A stretch of 64,000 nt of DNA, from the NCBI RefSeq assembly GCF_013285385.1, contig NZ_CP054212.1, positions 3,906,001 to 3,970,000 of the forward strand, read 5' to 3'. Source of the DNA: Paramixta manurensis (lineage in GTDB: Bacteria; Pseudomonadota; Gammaproteobacteria; Enterobacterales; Enterobacteriaceae). Shown here piece after piece: positions 42,055 to 51,956 of this stretch. The notes under the pieces are model-generated. The model saw nothing but the letters and a program-made list of their open reading frames with translations, searched no databases and was not told where the DNA came from. A program made the position numbers and the translations under genes. Each line of letters opens with the position of its first letter. The first letter of the stretch is position 1.

Positions 42055-43293
42055 TTAAGCCTCTGCCTTACGCTGGCTCAACCCGTAAACCAGCACCACC
42101 ACAAAACAGATTACCGGCAACGTGTAAGCAATTGCGGTGCCAAAACGATCGGCCAACGCGCCCATACACCACGGCATAATCGCTCCGCCAACAATCGACA
42201 TGATCATGATAGAGCTGGCGCGTTTGGTTTGCGCCCCCATATTTTTCACCCCCATCGCAAAGATGGTTGGGAACATGATCGACATAAAGAAGAACACCGC
42301 AATCAGCGCCGGTACCGCCACACCGGGTATGCCCGCCACCACCAGTACACAGAGCACGATATTAATTAACGCATAGGCGCTTAGCAGCGTAGCCGGGCGA
42401 ATGCGGCCCATCAGCCAGGTACTGACAAAGCGTCCAACCATAAAACAAATCAACCCCACCGACAGTAAATAAGAGGCGTAAGCGTTGCTGATGTTCTGCC
42501 AGTGTTCCGTCACGTAGTTAATAAAGAAGGCGCCCACGCCGACCTGTGCGGCAATGTAGAAGAACTGAGCGATAACCCCGCCGGTAAAGTGCTTATGCTG
42601 CCAAAGCGGACGCGTTACGCCGCGCTCAATATCGCGCGCGTCGCCCTGCTCACGAATATCCGGCATGTTGGTGCGGTAAAACAGGAAGGCGATCAACAAC
42701 ACCAATACCGCGATCCCGACATAGGTAAATTTGACCGAGTCCTGTGCGCTACTGGTCTGTTGCCCGGCGGTAAAGAACAACGAGCCGCCAATCATCGGGC
42801 CGAGAAACTGTCCGAGCCCATTGAAAGATTGCGCCAGGTTCAGACGGCGTTCCGCGCCAGACGAGTCGCCCAATACCGTCGCAAACGGGTTGGCGGCGGT
42901 TTCAAGGCAGCCAAGGCCAGAGGCGATGACAAACAAGGCAAACAGGAACAGCGCAAAACTGTTCGCCGCCGCTGCCGGGATAAACAGCAACGCGCCCACC
43001 GCATAGCACAGCAGGCCAAGGATAATCCCGGCGCGATAGCCACGCTTATCCATAAAGAAACCCGCCGGTAATGCCACGATAAAATAGGCACCGAAATAGG
43101 CCGCCTGTAACAAACCGGACTGCGCTTTGTTAACGTGTAGCGTCAATTGGAAGTGCTTATTCAGCACATCCAGCAGGCCATACGATAACCCCCACATAAA
43201 AAACAGACTGGTCACCAGCATAAACGGCCAGCGATAACTGATTGGCGCCGACTTTTCCGGTTGGCCGGTCAGCGTATTTTTTCCTGCAAACAT
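42055..43293 (-). CDS. FucP-type sugar:H+ symporter (FHS family)
   Basis: 412 residues from ATG 43293 (AGGAG 8 bases before). About 12 spans. The FHS pattern FFMWGLSYGLLDVLNKHFQ, then GYRAGIILGLLCYAVGALLF, SGLGCLETAANPFATVLG and AQSFNGLGQFLGPMIGG matches the FucP/GluP family. Downstream of L-fucose catabolic genes, it very likely imports L-fucose or a related 6-deoxy sugar. Last gene of the operon. Confidence 0.88.
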   Translation of the reverse strand: MFAGKNTLTGQPEKSAPISYRWPFMLVTSLFFMWGLSYGLLDVLNKHFQLTLHVNKAQSGLLQAAYFGAYFIVALPAGFFMDKRGYRAGIILGLLCYAVGALLFIPAAAANSFALFLFALFVIASGLGCLETAANPFATVLGDSSGAERRLNLAQSFNGLGQFLGPMIGGSLFFTAGQQTSSAQDSVKFTYVGIAVLVLLIAFLFYRTNMPDIREQGDARDIERGVTRPLWQHKHFTGGVIAQFFYIAAQVGVGAFFINYVTEHWQNISNAYASYLLSVGLICFMVGRFVSTWLMGRIRPATLLSAYALINIVLCVLVVAGIPGVAVPALIAVFFFMSIMFPTIFAMGVKNMGAQTKRASSIMIMSIVGGAIMPWCMGALADRFGTAIAYTLPVICFVVVLVYGLSQRKAEA

Positions 43294-43317
43294 CGGGTTT
43301 CTCCTCACTCGGTGAAA

Positions 43318-43665
43318 TCATTCCGGTTGTTCGCTGAGGGCGAAAATGCGCCGCATCGGCGCCCATTTCTCTCCGTCAGCCGTCCAGGGTGTCGGGCGCT
43401 GATATTTCCACATCAGCGCCTCCCACGCCTGAATCTCCGCAACCTGTTGGCAATGCTCTGCATACTGCTGCCCGTTAAACTGCTGATTAACCTCGACCAC
43501 CATAAATAACCGGTTACCGAGGCGGTAAATTTCCATATCGACAATACCGAACTGGCGCATCGCCGCCGCTACCGCCGGCCAGATGCGCTGATGGTGCGCT
43601 TCGTATTCGGCGATTAATTGCGGATCGTCGACCAGATCGAGCGCCTGACAGAAACGCCGACTCAT
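43318..43665 (-). CDS. Sugar mutarotase, L-rhamnose/L-fucose mutarotase family
   Basis: 115 residues. RhaM-like: RFCQALDLVDDPQLIAEYEAHHQRIWPAV (acidic and His residues of the active site), IYRLGNRLFMVVEV, WEALMWKYQRPTPW. It interconverts sugar anomers so that the dehydrogenase gets its beta form. Its start overlaps the SDR stop by 4 bases. Confidence 0.85.
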   Translation of the reverse strand: MSRRFCQALDLVDDPQLIAEYEAHHQRIWPAVAAAMRQFGIVDMEIYRLGNRLFMVVEVNQQFNGQQYAEHCQQVAEIQAWEALMWKYQRPTPWTADGEKWAPMRRIFALSEQPE

Positions 43666-44441
43666 TCGCCAATCGCCCGATCAAGGTGCACATAGCCGCC
43701 GTCAACAAACAGCCATTGTCCGGTGGTATGCGAAGCGCGTGGCGAGAGGGCGAACACCACCGTATTGGCAATCTCTTCCGGCGTGGTCATACGCTGGCCC
43801 AGCGGGATCCGCGCGGTAATTTGCGCCAATTTCTCCTCCGGCTGGCTGAAGGTGGCGATCCAACTTTCATACAGCGGCGTCATCACTTCCGCCGGGATCA
43901 CCGCATTCACCCGGATTCCATCGCTGAGTAACGAAGCCGCCCACTCGCGAGTCAGCGCCAGAATGGCGCCTTTCGACGCGCTATACCCACTGGTGTTCCC
44001 CTGCCCGGTTAGCGCGGTTTTCGAGCTGATATTCACAATCGCGCCACGGCTTTTACGTAACGCATCAAGGCTGTAATGCACCATTTGGTAGTAATGGATC
44101 AGGTTTTTCTCCAGCGAGCCGACGAAGGCTTCGCGCCCCTCTTCCAGGCCGATACCATCGTTGACGCCAGCGTTATTCACCAAACCGTCAATACGTCCGA
44201 AGCGTTTAAGAACCTCATCAACCGCCTGCTGGCACTGGCGCTCATCGCTGAGTTCAGCGGCGATAAACCACGCCTGTGGCTGGCGTTCCTGTAGCTGCGC
44301 CATAAAACGTGCGTCGGGGGTTTTATTGGCAACGATAACTGGCGTTGCGCCCTCTTCCGCCAGTTGCAGGCTGATAGCGGCACCAATACCGGAACCGCCG
44401 CCGGTGACAATCACCACCTTGTTATCCAAAAACAAATTCAT
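43662..44441 (-). CDS. L-fucose dehydrogenase (SDR family)
   Basis: 259 residues. NAD(P) motif TGGGSGIG (14-21), NNAG, catalytic Ser in SSKTALTG, YSASKG (Tyr and Lys). The sequence around it, NAGVNDGIGLEEGREAFVGS and VPAEVMTPLYESWIATF, is that of bacterial L-fucose dehydrogenases. It oxidises L-fucose to L-fucono-lactone and abuts the lactonase gene. Confidence 0.85.
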   Translation of the reverse strand: MNLFLDNKVVIVTGGGSGIGAAISLQLAEEGATPVIVANKTPDARFMAQLQERQPQAWFIAAELSDERQCQQAVDEVLKRFGRIDGLVNNAGVNDGIGLEEGREAFVGSLEKNLIHYYQMVHYSLDALRKSRGAIVNISSKTALTGQGNTSGYSASKGAILALTREWAASLLSDGIRVNAVIPAEVMTPLYESWIATFSQPEEKLAQITARIPLGQRMTTPEEIANTVVFALSPRASHTTGQWLFVDGGYVHLDRAIGE

Positions 44442-45275
44442 TTAAACCTCCAGTTGATAGATGCGGCTCGCGGTTCCGCCGCGAATGGCGTCCTGTTCAT
44501 CTGCCGACAGCCCGCCGATCGCCTGTTCGCATAGCGAGTGAACCTGCGCGTAGTCGCCCGCCAGCCGACACACTGGCCAATCGGAGCCAAACATCAGGCG
44601 CTCCGGCCCAAACAGCGATAACGCCGCATCAATAAACGGTAATAACGTCTCGGGTTGCCATCCTTGCCCGGCTTCGGTAATCAGGCCGGATAATTTGCAC
44701 GCCACATGCGGTAACGCCGCCAGCGGAGCAACCTGTTCTGCCCAGTGCCGCGCGCCGCGGGCAATATCCGGCTTGCCACAGTGATCCAGCACCAACCAGT
44801 GCGCATCATGCCGACCTGCAAACTCAGCCGCGGCGTTTAAGTCGCGCCAGGTGACCAAGAGATCCCAACAATAGCCTGCGCGCTGGAGCTGGTTGATCCC
44901 CCGCGCCACCTCTGGCCGCGCCAGCCAGCCCGCCGGATCGATTTCATCCTGTACCAGGTGGCGAAAACCGCATAACGCAGGCTGTGACCAGCGCGCCAGC
45001 CGCTCCGTCAGTTGCGGTGATGTGACATCCACCCACCCCACCACGCCTTTAATGCGCGTCTCCTGTTCGGCGAGCGTTAACAGCCAGTCGGTTTCCGGCT
45101 CGCAGGGGCGCGCTTGTACCGCAATGCTGCCGTCGATCGCGTGGGCATCCAGCAAGGGCGTCAATTGCGGCGGCATAAAATCGCGCGCCAGACGCGGGGA
45201 GTCGATCCACGGGAAGGCCTCCGGCTGGTAATGCCAGAAATGCTGATGCGCATCGATCCGCGGCAGACGGCTCAT
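44442..45275 (-). CDS. L-fuconolactonase (amidohydrolase 2 superfamily)
   Basis: 277 residues. RIDAHQHFWHY (metal His pair) at residues 6-15, LVLDHCGKPDI with a His, and LMFGSDWPVC with the catalytic Asp are the signatures of the sugar lactonase group of this superfamily. It hydrolyses L-fucono-lactone to L-fuconate. Its start overlaps the FucD stop by 4 bases. Confidence 0.87.
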   Translation of the reverse strand: MSRLPRIDAHQHFWHYQPEAFPWIDSPRLARDFMPPQLTPLLDAHAIDGSIAVQARPCEPETDWLLTLAEQETRIKGVVGWVDVTSPQLTERLARWSQPALCGFRHLVQDEIDPAGWLARPEVARGINQLQRAGYCWDLLVTWRDLNAAAEFAGRHDAHWLVLDHCGKPDIARGARHWAEQVAPLAALPHVACKLSGLITEAGQGWQPETLLPFIDAALSLFGPERLMFGSDWPVCRLAGDYAQVHSLCEQAIGGLSADEQDAIRGGTASRIYQLEV

Positions 45276-46558
45276 GCCTGGCGCCCCCGGAAGCGATATT
45301 GCTCAATTGAGGCCGGATACATTTCGATCGAGAAGCCCGGCGCCTGCGGCGGCATATAGGCCGCGCCTTTAATCTCACAGGGATGTTTAAAGTGTTCATG
45401 CAGGTGATCGACGTATTCAATGACTCGTCCTTCGTGGCTACCGGCAATCACCAGATAATCGATCATCGACAGATGCTGGACGTATTCACACAACCCCACG
45501 CCGCCCGCGTGTGGGCACACCGGCAAGTTGTATTTCGCCGCCATTAACATCACCGCCAGCACTTCGTTGACGCCCCCCAGACGACACGCGTCGATCTGTA
45601 CAACATCGATTGCACCGCGCATGATTAACTGTTTGAAAATTATGCGGTTTTGGCACATTTCGCCAGTGGCGACTTTGACCGGGTGTACCCCTTCACGGAT
45701 TTTGCGATGGCCTTCAATATCATCCGGGCTGGTCGGCTCTTCAATAAACCACGGCTTAGCGAAGGCCAATGAATTCACCCAGCGGATCGCATCGTCCACT
45801 TCCCAGACTTGATTGGCATCGATCATTAACTGACGATCCGGGCCAATCACTTCACGCGCAATGCGCACACGACGAATGTCATCTTCCAGGTCGTGGCCCA
45901 CTTTCAGTTTGATATGCGAGAAACCGGCATCGATGGCTTGCTGGCACAGACGGCGGAGTTTCTGGTCGTCATAGCCCAGCCAACCAGCGGAGGTGGTGTA
46001 GCACGGGTAACCATGCGCGGCTAATGCCTCCCGGCGCTGTGCTTTGCCTTCGGCGCGTTTTTGCAACAATTGCAGCGCTTCTTGCGGCGTAATACAGTCG
46101 GTCAGGTAGCGGAAATCAATACACCGGACTAGCTCTTCAGGCGTCATATCCGCCACCAATTGCCACACCGGTTTACCTTCCGAACGGGCCCACAGATCCC
46201 ACACCGCATTGACCACCGCGCCGGTTGCCAGATGGATCGCGCCCTTATCCGGCCCGATCCAACGTAATTGGCTGTCGCCCGTGATTTCACGCCAAAAGCG
46301 CCCCATATCAGCCGCGATGGATTCCAGCGAACGCCCCACCACCAGCGCCGACAGCGCTTCGATCGCCGCACAACAGATTTCATTGCCGCGACCAATAGTA
46401 AACGTCAGACCATAACCGCTCAGGTCTGGACTGTCGGTTTCCAGAATGACGTAGGCTGCCGAATAATCCGGATCGGGGTTCATCGCATCGGATCCATCAA
46501 GATGAGCCGATGTTGGAAAGCGCACATCTTCAACGCGCAATTGCGTAATAACGGTCAT
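45272..46558 (-). CDS. L-fuconate dehydratase (enolase superfamily)
   Basis: 428 residues. FucD marks: LRVEDVRFPTSAHLDGSDAMNPDPDYSAAYV at the N-terminus, GFSHIKLKVG (Lys of the KxK motif), DANQVWEVDDAI, IEEPTSPDDI and VATGEMCQNR metal ligands, and PVCPHAGGVGLCEYVQHL with the catalytic His. It makes 2-keto-3-deoxy-L-fuconate. First gene of the operon, divergent from a GntR gene. Confidence 0.92.
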   Translation of the reverse strand: MTVITQLRVEDVRFPTSAHLDGSDAMNPDPDYSAAYVILETDSPDLSGYGLTFTIGRGNEICCAAIEALSALVVGRSLESIAADMGRFWREITGDSQLRWIGPDKGAIHLATGAVVNAVWDLWARSEGKPVWQLVADMTPEELVRCIDFRYLTDCITPQEALQLLQKRAEGKAQRREALAAHGYPCYTTSAGWLGYDDQKLRRLCQQAIDAGFSHIKLKVGHDLEDDIRRVRIAREVIGPDRQLMIDANQVWEVDDAIRWVNSLAFAKPWFIEEPTSPDDIEGHRKIREGVHPVKVATGEMCQNRIIFKQLIMRGAIDVVQIDACRLGGVNEVLAVMLMAAKYNLPVCPHAGGVGLCEYVQHLSMIDYLVIAGSHEGRVIEYVDHLHEHFKHPCEIKGAAYMPPQAPGFSIEMYPASIEQYRFRGRQA

Positions 46559-46650
46559 GGTTACCTCATGTCATGTCACAATTTCGGCCTTAAGGTTCAG
46601 CCGACAATAACGGAAGCGACGGTGGCGGCTTTCCTTCTCTGCATGGCCTA

Positions 46651-46722
46651 ATGGTCAGGCCATTGAGTGAGTAAAAAAGCGCTCGTTATTCACCAGCGAT
46701 AGCGGTACAAAGGTCAGGCCAT
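46651..46722. promoter_or_regulatory. Two FadR-type operator-like repeats upstream of the fucose operon
   Basis: ATGGTCAGGCCAT (46651-46663) is near-palindromic, and AGGTCAGGCCATC (46711-46723) repeats it. FadR-family regulators bind TGGTnnnACCA-like sites, and the divergent gene encodes one. They are 48 bp apart. Confidence 0.5.
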
Positions 46723-46888
46723 CAACGGCGTTTTTATGCAGCGTTCTGGTCTAAGCTTTGTTACCATGAAATCTGTCGCACCACTTTTCCTTAACCAAGT
46801 AATTACATAAAAACAACAAAAGCACCAAACGATGTCGTCGTAAAATGCAGGCTGAATCGCTTAAACAACTCAAAGGATGGTCGCCGTC

Positions 46889-47629
46889 ATGCCGATAACC
46901 AGACTGGAAAACCCAAGAATTTACAGGCAAATAGCCGATCAATTGCGGGATTTAATCGAACAAGGCGAATTTCCGCCCGGCAGCCGGTTACCGGCAGAGC
47001 GCGAATTGGCTCGTCAGTTACAGGTGAGCCGCGCTTCGGTGCGAGAGGCGTTAATTGCGCTCGAAGTGGTGGGTTTGGTAGATGTCAAAGTAGGTAACGG
47101 CGTGGTGGTCAAGGCTCGGCCTACCGGCAGCGCCCGGCAACAACCCTCGCCTAATTCCGGGCAAGAAGTGGACAATGAGCTAGGCATTGATATTGATTTT
47201 AATGCCGAGCTACCGCCCTTTTCACTGTTGCAGGCGCGCCGGTTAATTGAGCCGGAAGCCGCCGCGTTGGCGGCGCGTAACGCCAGTGAAGAACACCTCA
47301 CCTTGATTCGCGCCGCGTGGGAACAGAACCGCGCCGACAATCTCGCCGGTTCGCACACGCATCCCGGCGATCGCCTGTTCCATATCCGTATCGCTCAGGC
47401 CAGCGGCAACCAAACCTATGCGTTTATCATCGCGCATCTCCTCGGGCACCGGTACGGCACCATGTTTCGCATGCTACAACGCCGTTACACGCCACAGGAT
47501 ATGCCGCACCGTTCGGAGATCGAACATCTGGCGATCCTTGAGGCGCTGGAAGCGCGCGATGCGCGGCGTGCGCGCAGCGCAATGAAAAACCACCTCGATC
47601 AGGTGATCGCGATTTTTTCGCGTGAATAG
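46889..47629 (+). CDS. GntR-family regulator, FadR subfamily
   Basis: 246 residues from ATG 46889, which AAAGGA precedes by 11 bases; the ATG at 46877 is too close to it. N-terminal winged helix (LRDLIEQGEFPPGSRLPAERELARQLQVSRASVREALIALE), then an all-helical FCD domain with metal-type residues (D-x(3)-H in GDRLFHIRIAQASGN, EHLAILEALEARD). It diverges from fucD and most likely represses the fucose operon; the effector is probably a pathway intermediate. Confidence 0.88.
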   Translation: MPITRLENPRIYRQIADQLRDLIEQGEFPPGSRLPAERELARQLQVSRASVREALIALEVVGLVDVKVGNGVVVKARPTGSARQQPSPNSGQEVDNELGIDIDFNAELPPFSLLQARRLIEPEAAALAARNASEEHLTLIRAAWEQNRADNLAGSHTHPGDRLFHIRIAQASGNQTYAFIIAHLLGHRYGTMFRMLQRRYTPQDMPHRSEIEHLAILEALEARDARRARSAMKNHLDQVIAIFSRE

Positions 47630-47653
47630 CGCCCGCTGGCGCTTAACGCGTGA

Positions 47654-49732
47654 TTACAGGCTGGTTAAGCGCGTCTCCGCCGGTTGCGGGCGGCCAAACA
47701 GATAGCCCTGAAAGAGGGTACATCCCTCTTCTCGCAGCTTCGCAAACTGCTCGGCGCTCTCGACCCCTTCGGCGGTAATCTGAATATCCAGACTGCGGCT
47801 CATACCGGTAATCGCCCGGATAATCGCTAACGCTTCCCGGCTGTCGGCCATATCGTTAATAAATGACTTATCAATTTTAATTTTATCAAACGGGAACGAC
47901 CGTAAATAACTCAGCGAGGAGTAACCGGTACCGAAATCATCCAGCGCAATCAATACCCCCAGCGCTTTCAGGCTTTGTAGGGTACGGATATTGCCTAACG
48001 TATCATCCAGCAACACCGACTCGGTAATCTCCACTTCCAGCCGGGATGGCGGCAAGCCGGACTCTTGTAACGCCCCTTCAACGATCGAGATTAACCCACT
48101 GTTTTTAAACTGTATCGGCGACAAGTTGACCGATACCGTTTGTTCTCCCGTCCAACTTTTGGCTTCACGACACGCTTCATACAACGCATAGGCGCCAAGA
48201 CTGTGGATTAAGCCCGTCTCCTCCGCAATTGGAATAAAATCGCCGGGCAGAATGATCCCGCGCTGCGGATGGTGCCAACGCATCAGCGCTTCGTAACCGA
48301 GGATGGTTTTCAATTCTCCATCGGTGATCGGTTGGTAGTAGAGACGCAATTGGCGTCCTGAAATGGCATCACGCAGATCATTCTCAATGGTTCGGCGCAT
48401 ACGCGCCATCTCATCCATCGCGGCGGTAAAATACTCAAACCGATTACGTCCATTGCGTTTCGCTTCGTACAGCGCCATATCGGCGCAACGCAGCAGATGT
48501 TCGGGCGTGGCGAGCTTCCCTTCCGCCAGCGCAATCCCAACGCTCAGCCCAACCGAGAGATGGTGCCCTTCAATATTGACCGGCGGGTGAACCGCTTCAA
48601 TTAAACGGTTGGCGATAGCATCCACCTCGGCATTCTCCGTTAGCCCCGGTAACACAATCGCAAATTCATCGCCGCCAATACGTGCCAGCGTATCCTGCTC
48701 ACGCAATACCGCCCGCAAGCGTCGCCCGATTGAGCGCAGTAATTCGTCGCCGATTTGATGCCCTAAAGCGTCGTTAACGTTTTTAAAATTATCCAGATCA
48801 AGGCACAGCGTCGCCGTCCGCTTCGCATTGGCGCCGTCCTGACGTAACGCATCGCTCAGGCGCTGCCGGAATAATACGCGGTTGGGTAAACTGGTGAGAT
48901 TATCGTGATGCGCCATATGATGGATACGCGCATCCGCTTCGCGCTGATCGGTCACGTCATCAACAATCAACATCACATAATGGGTACGCGCATCTCCGCC
49001 GTGAATCATCGCGGCACGCGTATGTAATACGCGTTCGCCGTGCGCGGTGAGCAGTTGCTGCTCGCTTTTATGAATGCCTTCGCTGCGTAACGCGGTATCG
49101 GCCAGCGCATTAAAATAATCGCTTAATTCCGGCGTCATACACTCATGCGGCTTTTTGCCCTGCATGCTGCTTTTCACCGTCCCGAACAGATGTTCAGCTT
49201 TGCGGTTAACCAGCAGAATTTTTCGGGTGATCGCATCTTCCACAATCACACAGGAGGGAATGTTACCGATCACGGTGTCAAGGAAACGCGAAATCGAGGT
49301 GACGCTTTCGCTTTGCGCAACGGCTAAATCACGTGCGCGGGTAATCTGCTGCTCGTATTCGCGGCGTTCAGTAATGTCGTGGGTGACCTTGGCAAACCCC
49401 AGCAGCCGACGCTGTTCATCATAGATGGCATCGATCACGACATGCGCCCAGAACGCGCTGCCATCTTTGCGATAACGCCACCCTTCGCCTTCATAGCGCC
49501 CGGTTTTTAAAGCAATCCCTAAATTGGCATCCGCCGCTTTATTTAACCGCTCTTCATGACTGTAAAACAGGGAAAAATGTTTCCCCAGCACCTCCTCCTC
49601 GCGGTAGCCTTTGGCGCGTTGCGCGCCGGTATTCCAGTTGGCGACCGTACCGTCCGTGTTAAGCATATAAATGGCGTAGTCGACCACGCTTTGCACCAGC
49701 AAGCGATACATTACATCGGAATTATTATTCAT
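47654..49732 (-). CDS. PAS-PAS-GGDEF-EAL cyclic-di-GMP protein
   Basis: 692 residues. PAS 1 about 10-120 (GYREEEVLGKHFSLFY), PAS 2 about 150-265, GGDEF about 275-440 with intact GGDEF (353-357) and a REQD I-site just upstream (product inhibition), EAL about 455-690 with EAL (481-483), NLSP, ITESVLL, DDFGTGYSSL and AEGVES all intact. It may both make and break c-di-GMP. PAS domains suggest redox or small-ligand control. It lies alone. Confidence 0.92.
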   Translation of the reverse strand: MNNNSDVMYRLLVQSVVDYAIYMLNTDGTVANWNTGAQRAKGYREEEVLGKHFSLFYSHEERLNKAADANLGIALKTGRYEGEGWRYRKDGSAFWAHVVIDAIYDEQRRLLGFAKVTHDITERREYEQQITRARDLAVAQSESVTSISRFLDTVIGNIPSCVIVEDAITRKILLVNRKAEHLFGTVKSSMQGKKPHECMTPELSDYFNALADTALRSEGIHKSEQQLLTAHGERVLHTRAAMIHGGDARTHYVMLIVDDVTDQREADARIHHMAHHDNLTSLPNRVLFRQRLSDALRQDGANAKRTATLCLDLDNFKNVNDALGHQIGDELLRSIGRRLRAVLREQDTLARIGGDEFAIVLPGLTENAEVDAIANRLIEAVHPPVNIEGHHLSVGLSVGIALAEGKLATPEHLLRCADMALYEAKRNGRNRFEYFTAAMDEMARMRRTIENDLRDAISGRQLRLYYQPITDGELKTILGYEALMRWHHPQRGIILPGDFIPIAEETGLIHSLGAYALYEACREAKSWTGEQTVSVNLSPIQFKNSGLISIVEGALQESGLPPSRLEVEITESVLLDDTLGNIRTLQSLKALGVLIALDDFGTGYSSLSYLRSFPFDKIKIDKSFINDMADSREALAIIRAITGMSRSLDIQITAEGVESAEQFAKLREEGCTLFQGYLFGRPQPAETRLTSL

Positions 49733-49935
49733 AGTTTGCGCCCGGTTGCGGCTTAGATGTCACCCGTCTCCGCACGCCTGGCTCCGCCGGGCGGATATCA
49801 GGAATACGGCGTCTCTATGCGGTTATCGGCGGCGCATGGCAGATATTCAGCGGGAAAAAGATGAATTAGGCTTAACAGTACGCCCTATGTGAGATTCCCG
49901 CGCACAAGCACTACGCGGGAACCCGGAGAGATCCG

Positions 49936-51201
49936 TTAGCGGTGCGCGGACATCGCCGCATCGTGCAGGTTTAGACGCTGCCAGAAGTTTTGTTCACCGA
50001 CGCCGCCGGAAAGTGGATAACCATCGGCTAACGCGGTGCGTACCATTAACTGGCGACGTTGCGCCGCGCTGAGTTGCGGTAGCGGCCCTTCCAGTAACAC
50101 TTCCGCGCCATCCGGCACACGAACAGCGGCGCTGGTTGCCGCAATGCGCGGTAAATTGTAGGTCATGGTGAACTGGTAGAAAGTCTTCATTGATGGGTCG
50201 CGATACGGATCGTCAGTCGCCGAGCTGGCCGCGCACTGCGCTAAGCGCATACCGCACTCTTTTTCCAGCGCGGCGCGCAGTTCGCTTTTCGCCTGTTCGA
50301 ACAGTGGACGATAGTGGGCATCATTAAGGTAATGTGCCACGTTGCGTTCAGCCACCATTCGCGAGCCGATCACATCCAGCGGATAATGGACGCCGAGTAC
50401 AATGCGTGAGTAGCCATAGCGCGCGCCGCGATCGATCAATGGTACGAAGCGTTCCGGGATCATTTCAGCTAACAGTAACGCATCGGTGTAGCCGGTGTTG
50501 GTATGTCCGCTCGGAAATGCGCCGCCATCGGCGCCGTAGGGAACATTATCTTTTACCACTACATTGTCCGGTACTGAATGAATGGTATTGCCCGGTTGCA
50601 GGAAGGGACGTGGATAGTTGAAATGTTTTTTCGCCGCATTGGTGCTGACTTCCGTTGCCTTAATTAGAGCGGCCGCCTTACGCAATTCGCCCTTGTTATA
50701 GGCACGCAAAAAAGCCTGGCCCAGCGTCGGGCCTAAGGCATCGGCAAGGAAATAGAGGTGGTTAATGCCTTCCGCATCCGCCAGCGCCTGCTCACGAGTG
50801 CTTTGCGTCGCATCGCGATTAATGGCGGTGACCGTTGCTTCACTTTGCGCTTTGGTTGAGGCCGGCAGCGTGTTAAACGACTCCAGTAGCGCAATGCCGG
50901 CCTGCTGCTGGCTTGGGTAGTTAAAATCATAGCCGCTGGCTTTTAACCACGCTTTATCCGCCAGTTGCGAACTTTGGCTGGCTTTTGCAAGCTGGTCGCG
51001 CGTGAGGGTCGGCGCGCTGCCGCGTAGCGCGCTACGCAAATCGCTCAGGATCTCGGCTTCCAGCGCGATAAATGACGGGCTATCGCTGGCTGGCGTGGTG
51101 TTATCGACAATCGCGGCGACGCGTGCCGGGTCAATCGGCTGCGCAACGGCCAGTTGGCTAATCAGCAACGAACCGGCAATGCATGAAAGAGTGAAACGCA
51201 T
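49936..51201 (-). CDS. PAP2-superfamily acid phosphatase, exported
   Basis: 421 residues, AAGGGG before ATG, signal peptide ending AVA-QPI. The three PAP2 motifs are present: K-x(6)-RP (KKHFNYPRP), PSGHT, and SR-x(5)-H-x(3)-D (SRIVLGVHYPLD). Longer than PhoN/PhoC (about 250), with extra N- and C-terminal regions. Probably a periplasmic phosphatase; substrate unknown. Confidence 0.88.
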   Translation of the reverse strand: MRFTLSCIAGSLLISQLAVAQPIDPARVAAIVDNTTPASDSPSFIALEAEILSDLRSALRGSAPTLTRDQLAKASQSSQLADKAWLKASGYDFNYPSQQQAGIALLESFNTLPASTKAQSEATVTAINRDATQSTREQALADAEGINHLYFLADALGPTLGQAFLRAYNKGELRKAAALIKATEVSTNAAKKHFNYPRPFLQPGNTIHSVPDNVVVKDNVPYGADGGAFPSGHTNTGYTDALLLAEMIPERFVPLIDRGARYGYSRIVLGVHYPLDVIGSRMVAERNVAHYLNDAHYRPLFEQAKSELRAALEKECGMRLAQCAASSATDDPYRDPSMKTFYQFTMTYNLPRIAATSAAVRVPDGAEVLLEGPLPQLSAAQRRQLMVRTALADGYPLSGGVGEQNFWQRLNLHDAAMSAHR

Positions 51202-51213
51202 ATAACCCCTTAT

Positions 51214-51241
51214 AAAAAAATAAACCTGGCTGAGCCAGGTT
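51214..51241 (-). terminator. Terminator of the cupin gene, just before the PAP2 start
   Basis: Minus strand: AACCTGGC-TCA-GCCAGGTT (51241-51223), then TATTTTTTTA. A clean intrinsic terminator 22 bases before the next gene's start. Confidence 0.8.
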
Positions 51242-51359
51242 AAAGCGTTGTGATGACGTTTTTATTGCAATCACGCTATTTCCGCGCCAAAAAAGGGTGT
51301 GCTTGTTTGATTAAGCGCGAGGCGCGGGTCAACAAGGGGCGATAAAGATAAACCGGGCT

Positions 51360-51956
51360 TTACCGCTGCTGGCGGGCAATAGGATGCCAGATTTCTACTA
51401 ACGCGCCCTCCCCACCGCTAATCGGGTCAGTTTGCGGCAACGGAACCTGTTTAATCTGCCCGATGGCCTGCGTCAGCTTAGTTTTATCATCACGCCAGGT
51501 TTGCGGCTCCATACCGGCCGGATAGGCGCCCACCGAGAAAAAATCATCGCTGGCGGAAATTTGTCGATGCCCAACCCCCGCCGGAATAAGTACCGCATCA
51601 CCGGCGCGTAATGTCACCATACGCCCGCTTTCGCCGCCAAACAGTATCTCTGCCCAGCCAGCGCTAACACCGAGCAGTTCATGTGTATTGGGGTGATAAT
51701 GGGTATACGGAAATACCGGATAGCGCCAACGCGGCGGCCAATCATGGCTGGCAAACAGCGCCTCAAACCAGGCGGCAAAATCCTCCGTCTCCTCTGGCAC
51801 CACTTGCGGATAAATGATCAGCGGTAATGGATTGTTCGGGACACCATTGGAGGGCGCAGCCAACATCAGGTGCTGGGGATTGTTTGAGGTGCCGGAAAAA
51901 AAGGTACCGGCAGCAAAAGACATGGTCGCCATCAGTAAACGGTTTGCGGGAAACAT
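51360..51956 (-). CDS. Cupin-domain protein (YjlB-like)
   Basis: 198 residues from ATG 51956 (AGGA 8 bases before). Cupin metal motifs: HYHPNTHELLGVSAGWAEILFG and AGDAVLIPAGVGHRQI. The first 25 residues (MFPANRLLMATMSFAAGTFF) are hydrophobic and could be a signal or anchor, unusual for this cytosolic family; an internal start (MLAAPSNG) has no ribosome site. Function unknown. Confidence 0.7.
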   Translation of the reverse strand: MFPANRLLMATMSFAAGTFFSGTSNNPQHLMLAAPSNGVPNNPLPLIIYPQVVPEETEDFAAWFEALFASHDWPPRWRYPVFPYTHYHPNTHELLGVSAGWAEILFGGESGRMVTLRAGDAVLIPAGVGHRQISASDDFFSVGAYPAGMEPQTWRDDKTKLTQAIGQIKQVPLPQTDPISGGEGALVEIWHPIARQQR

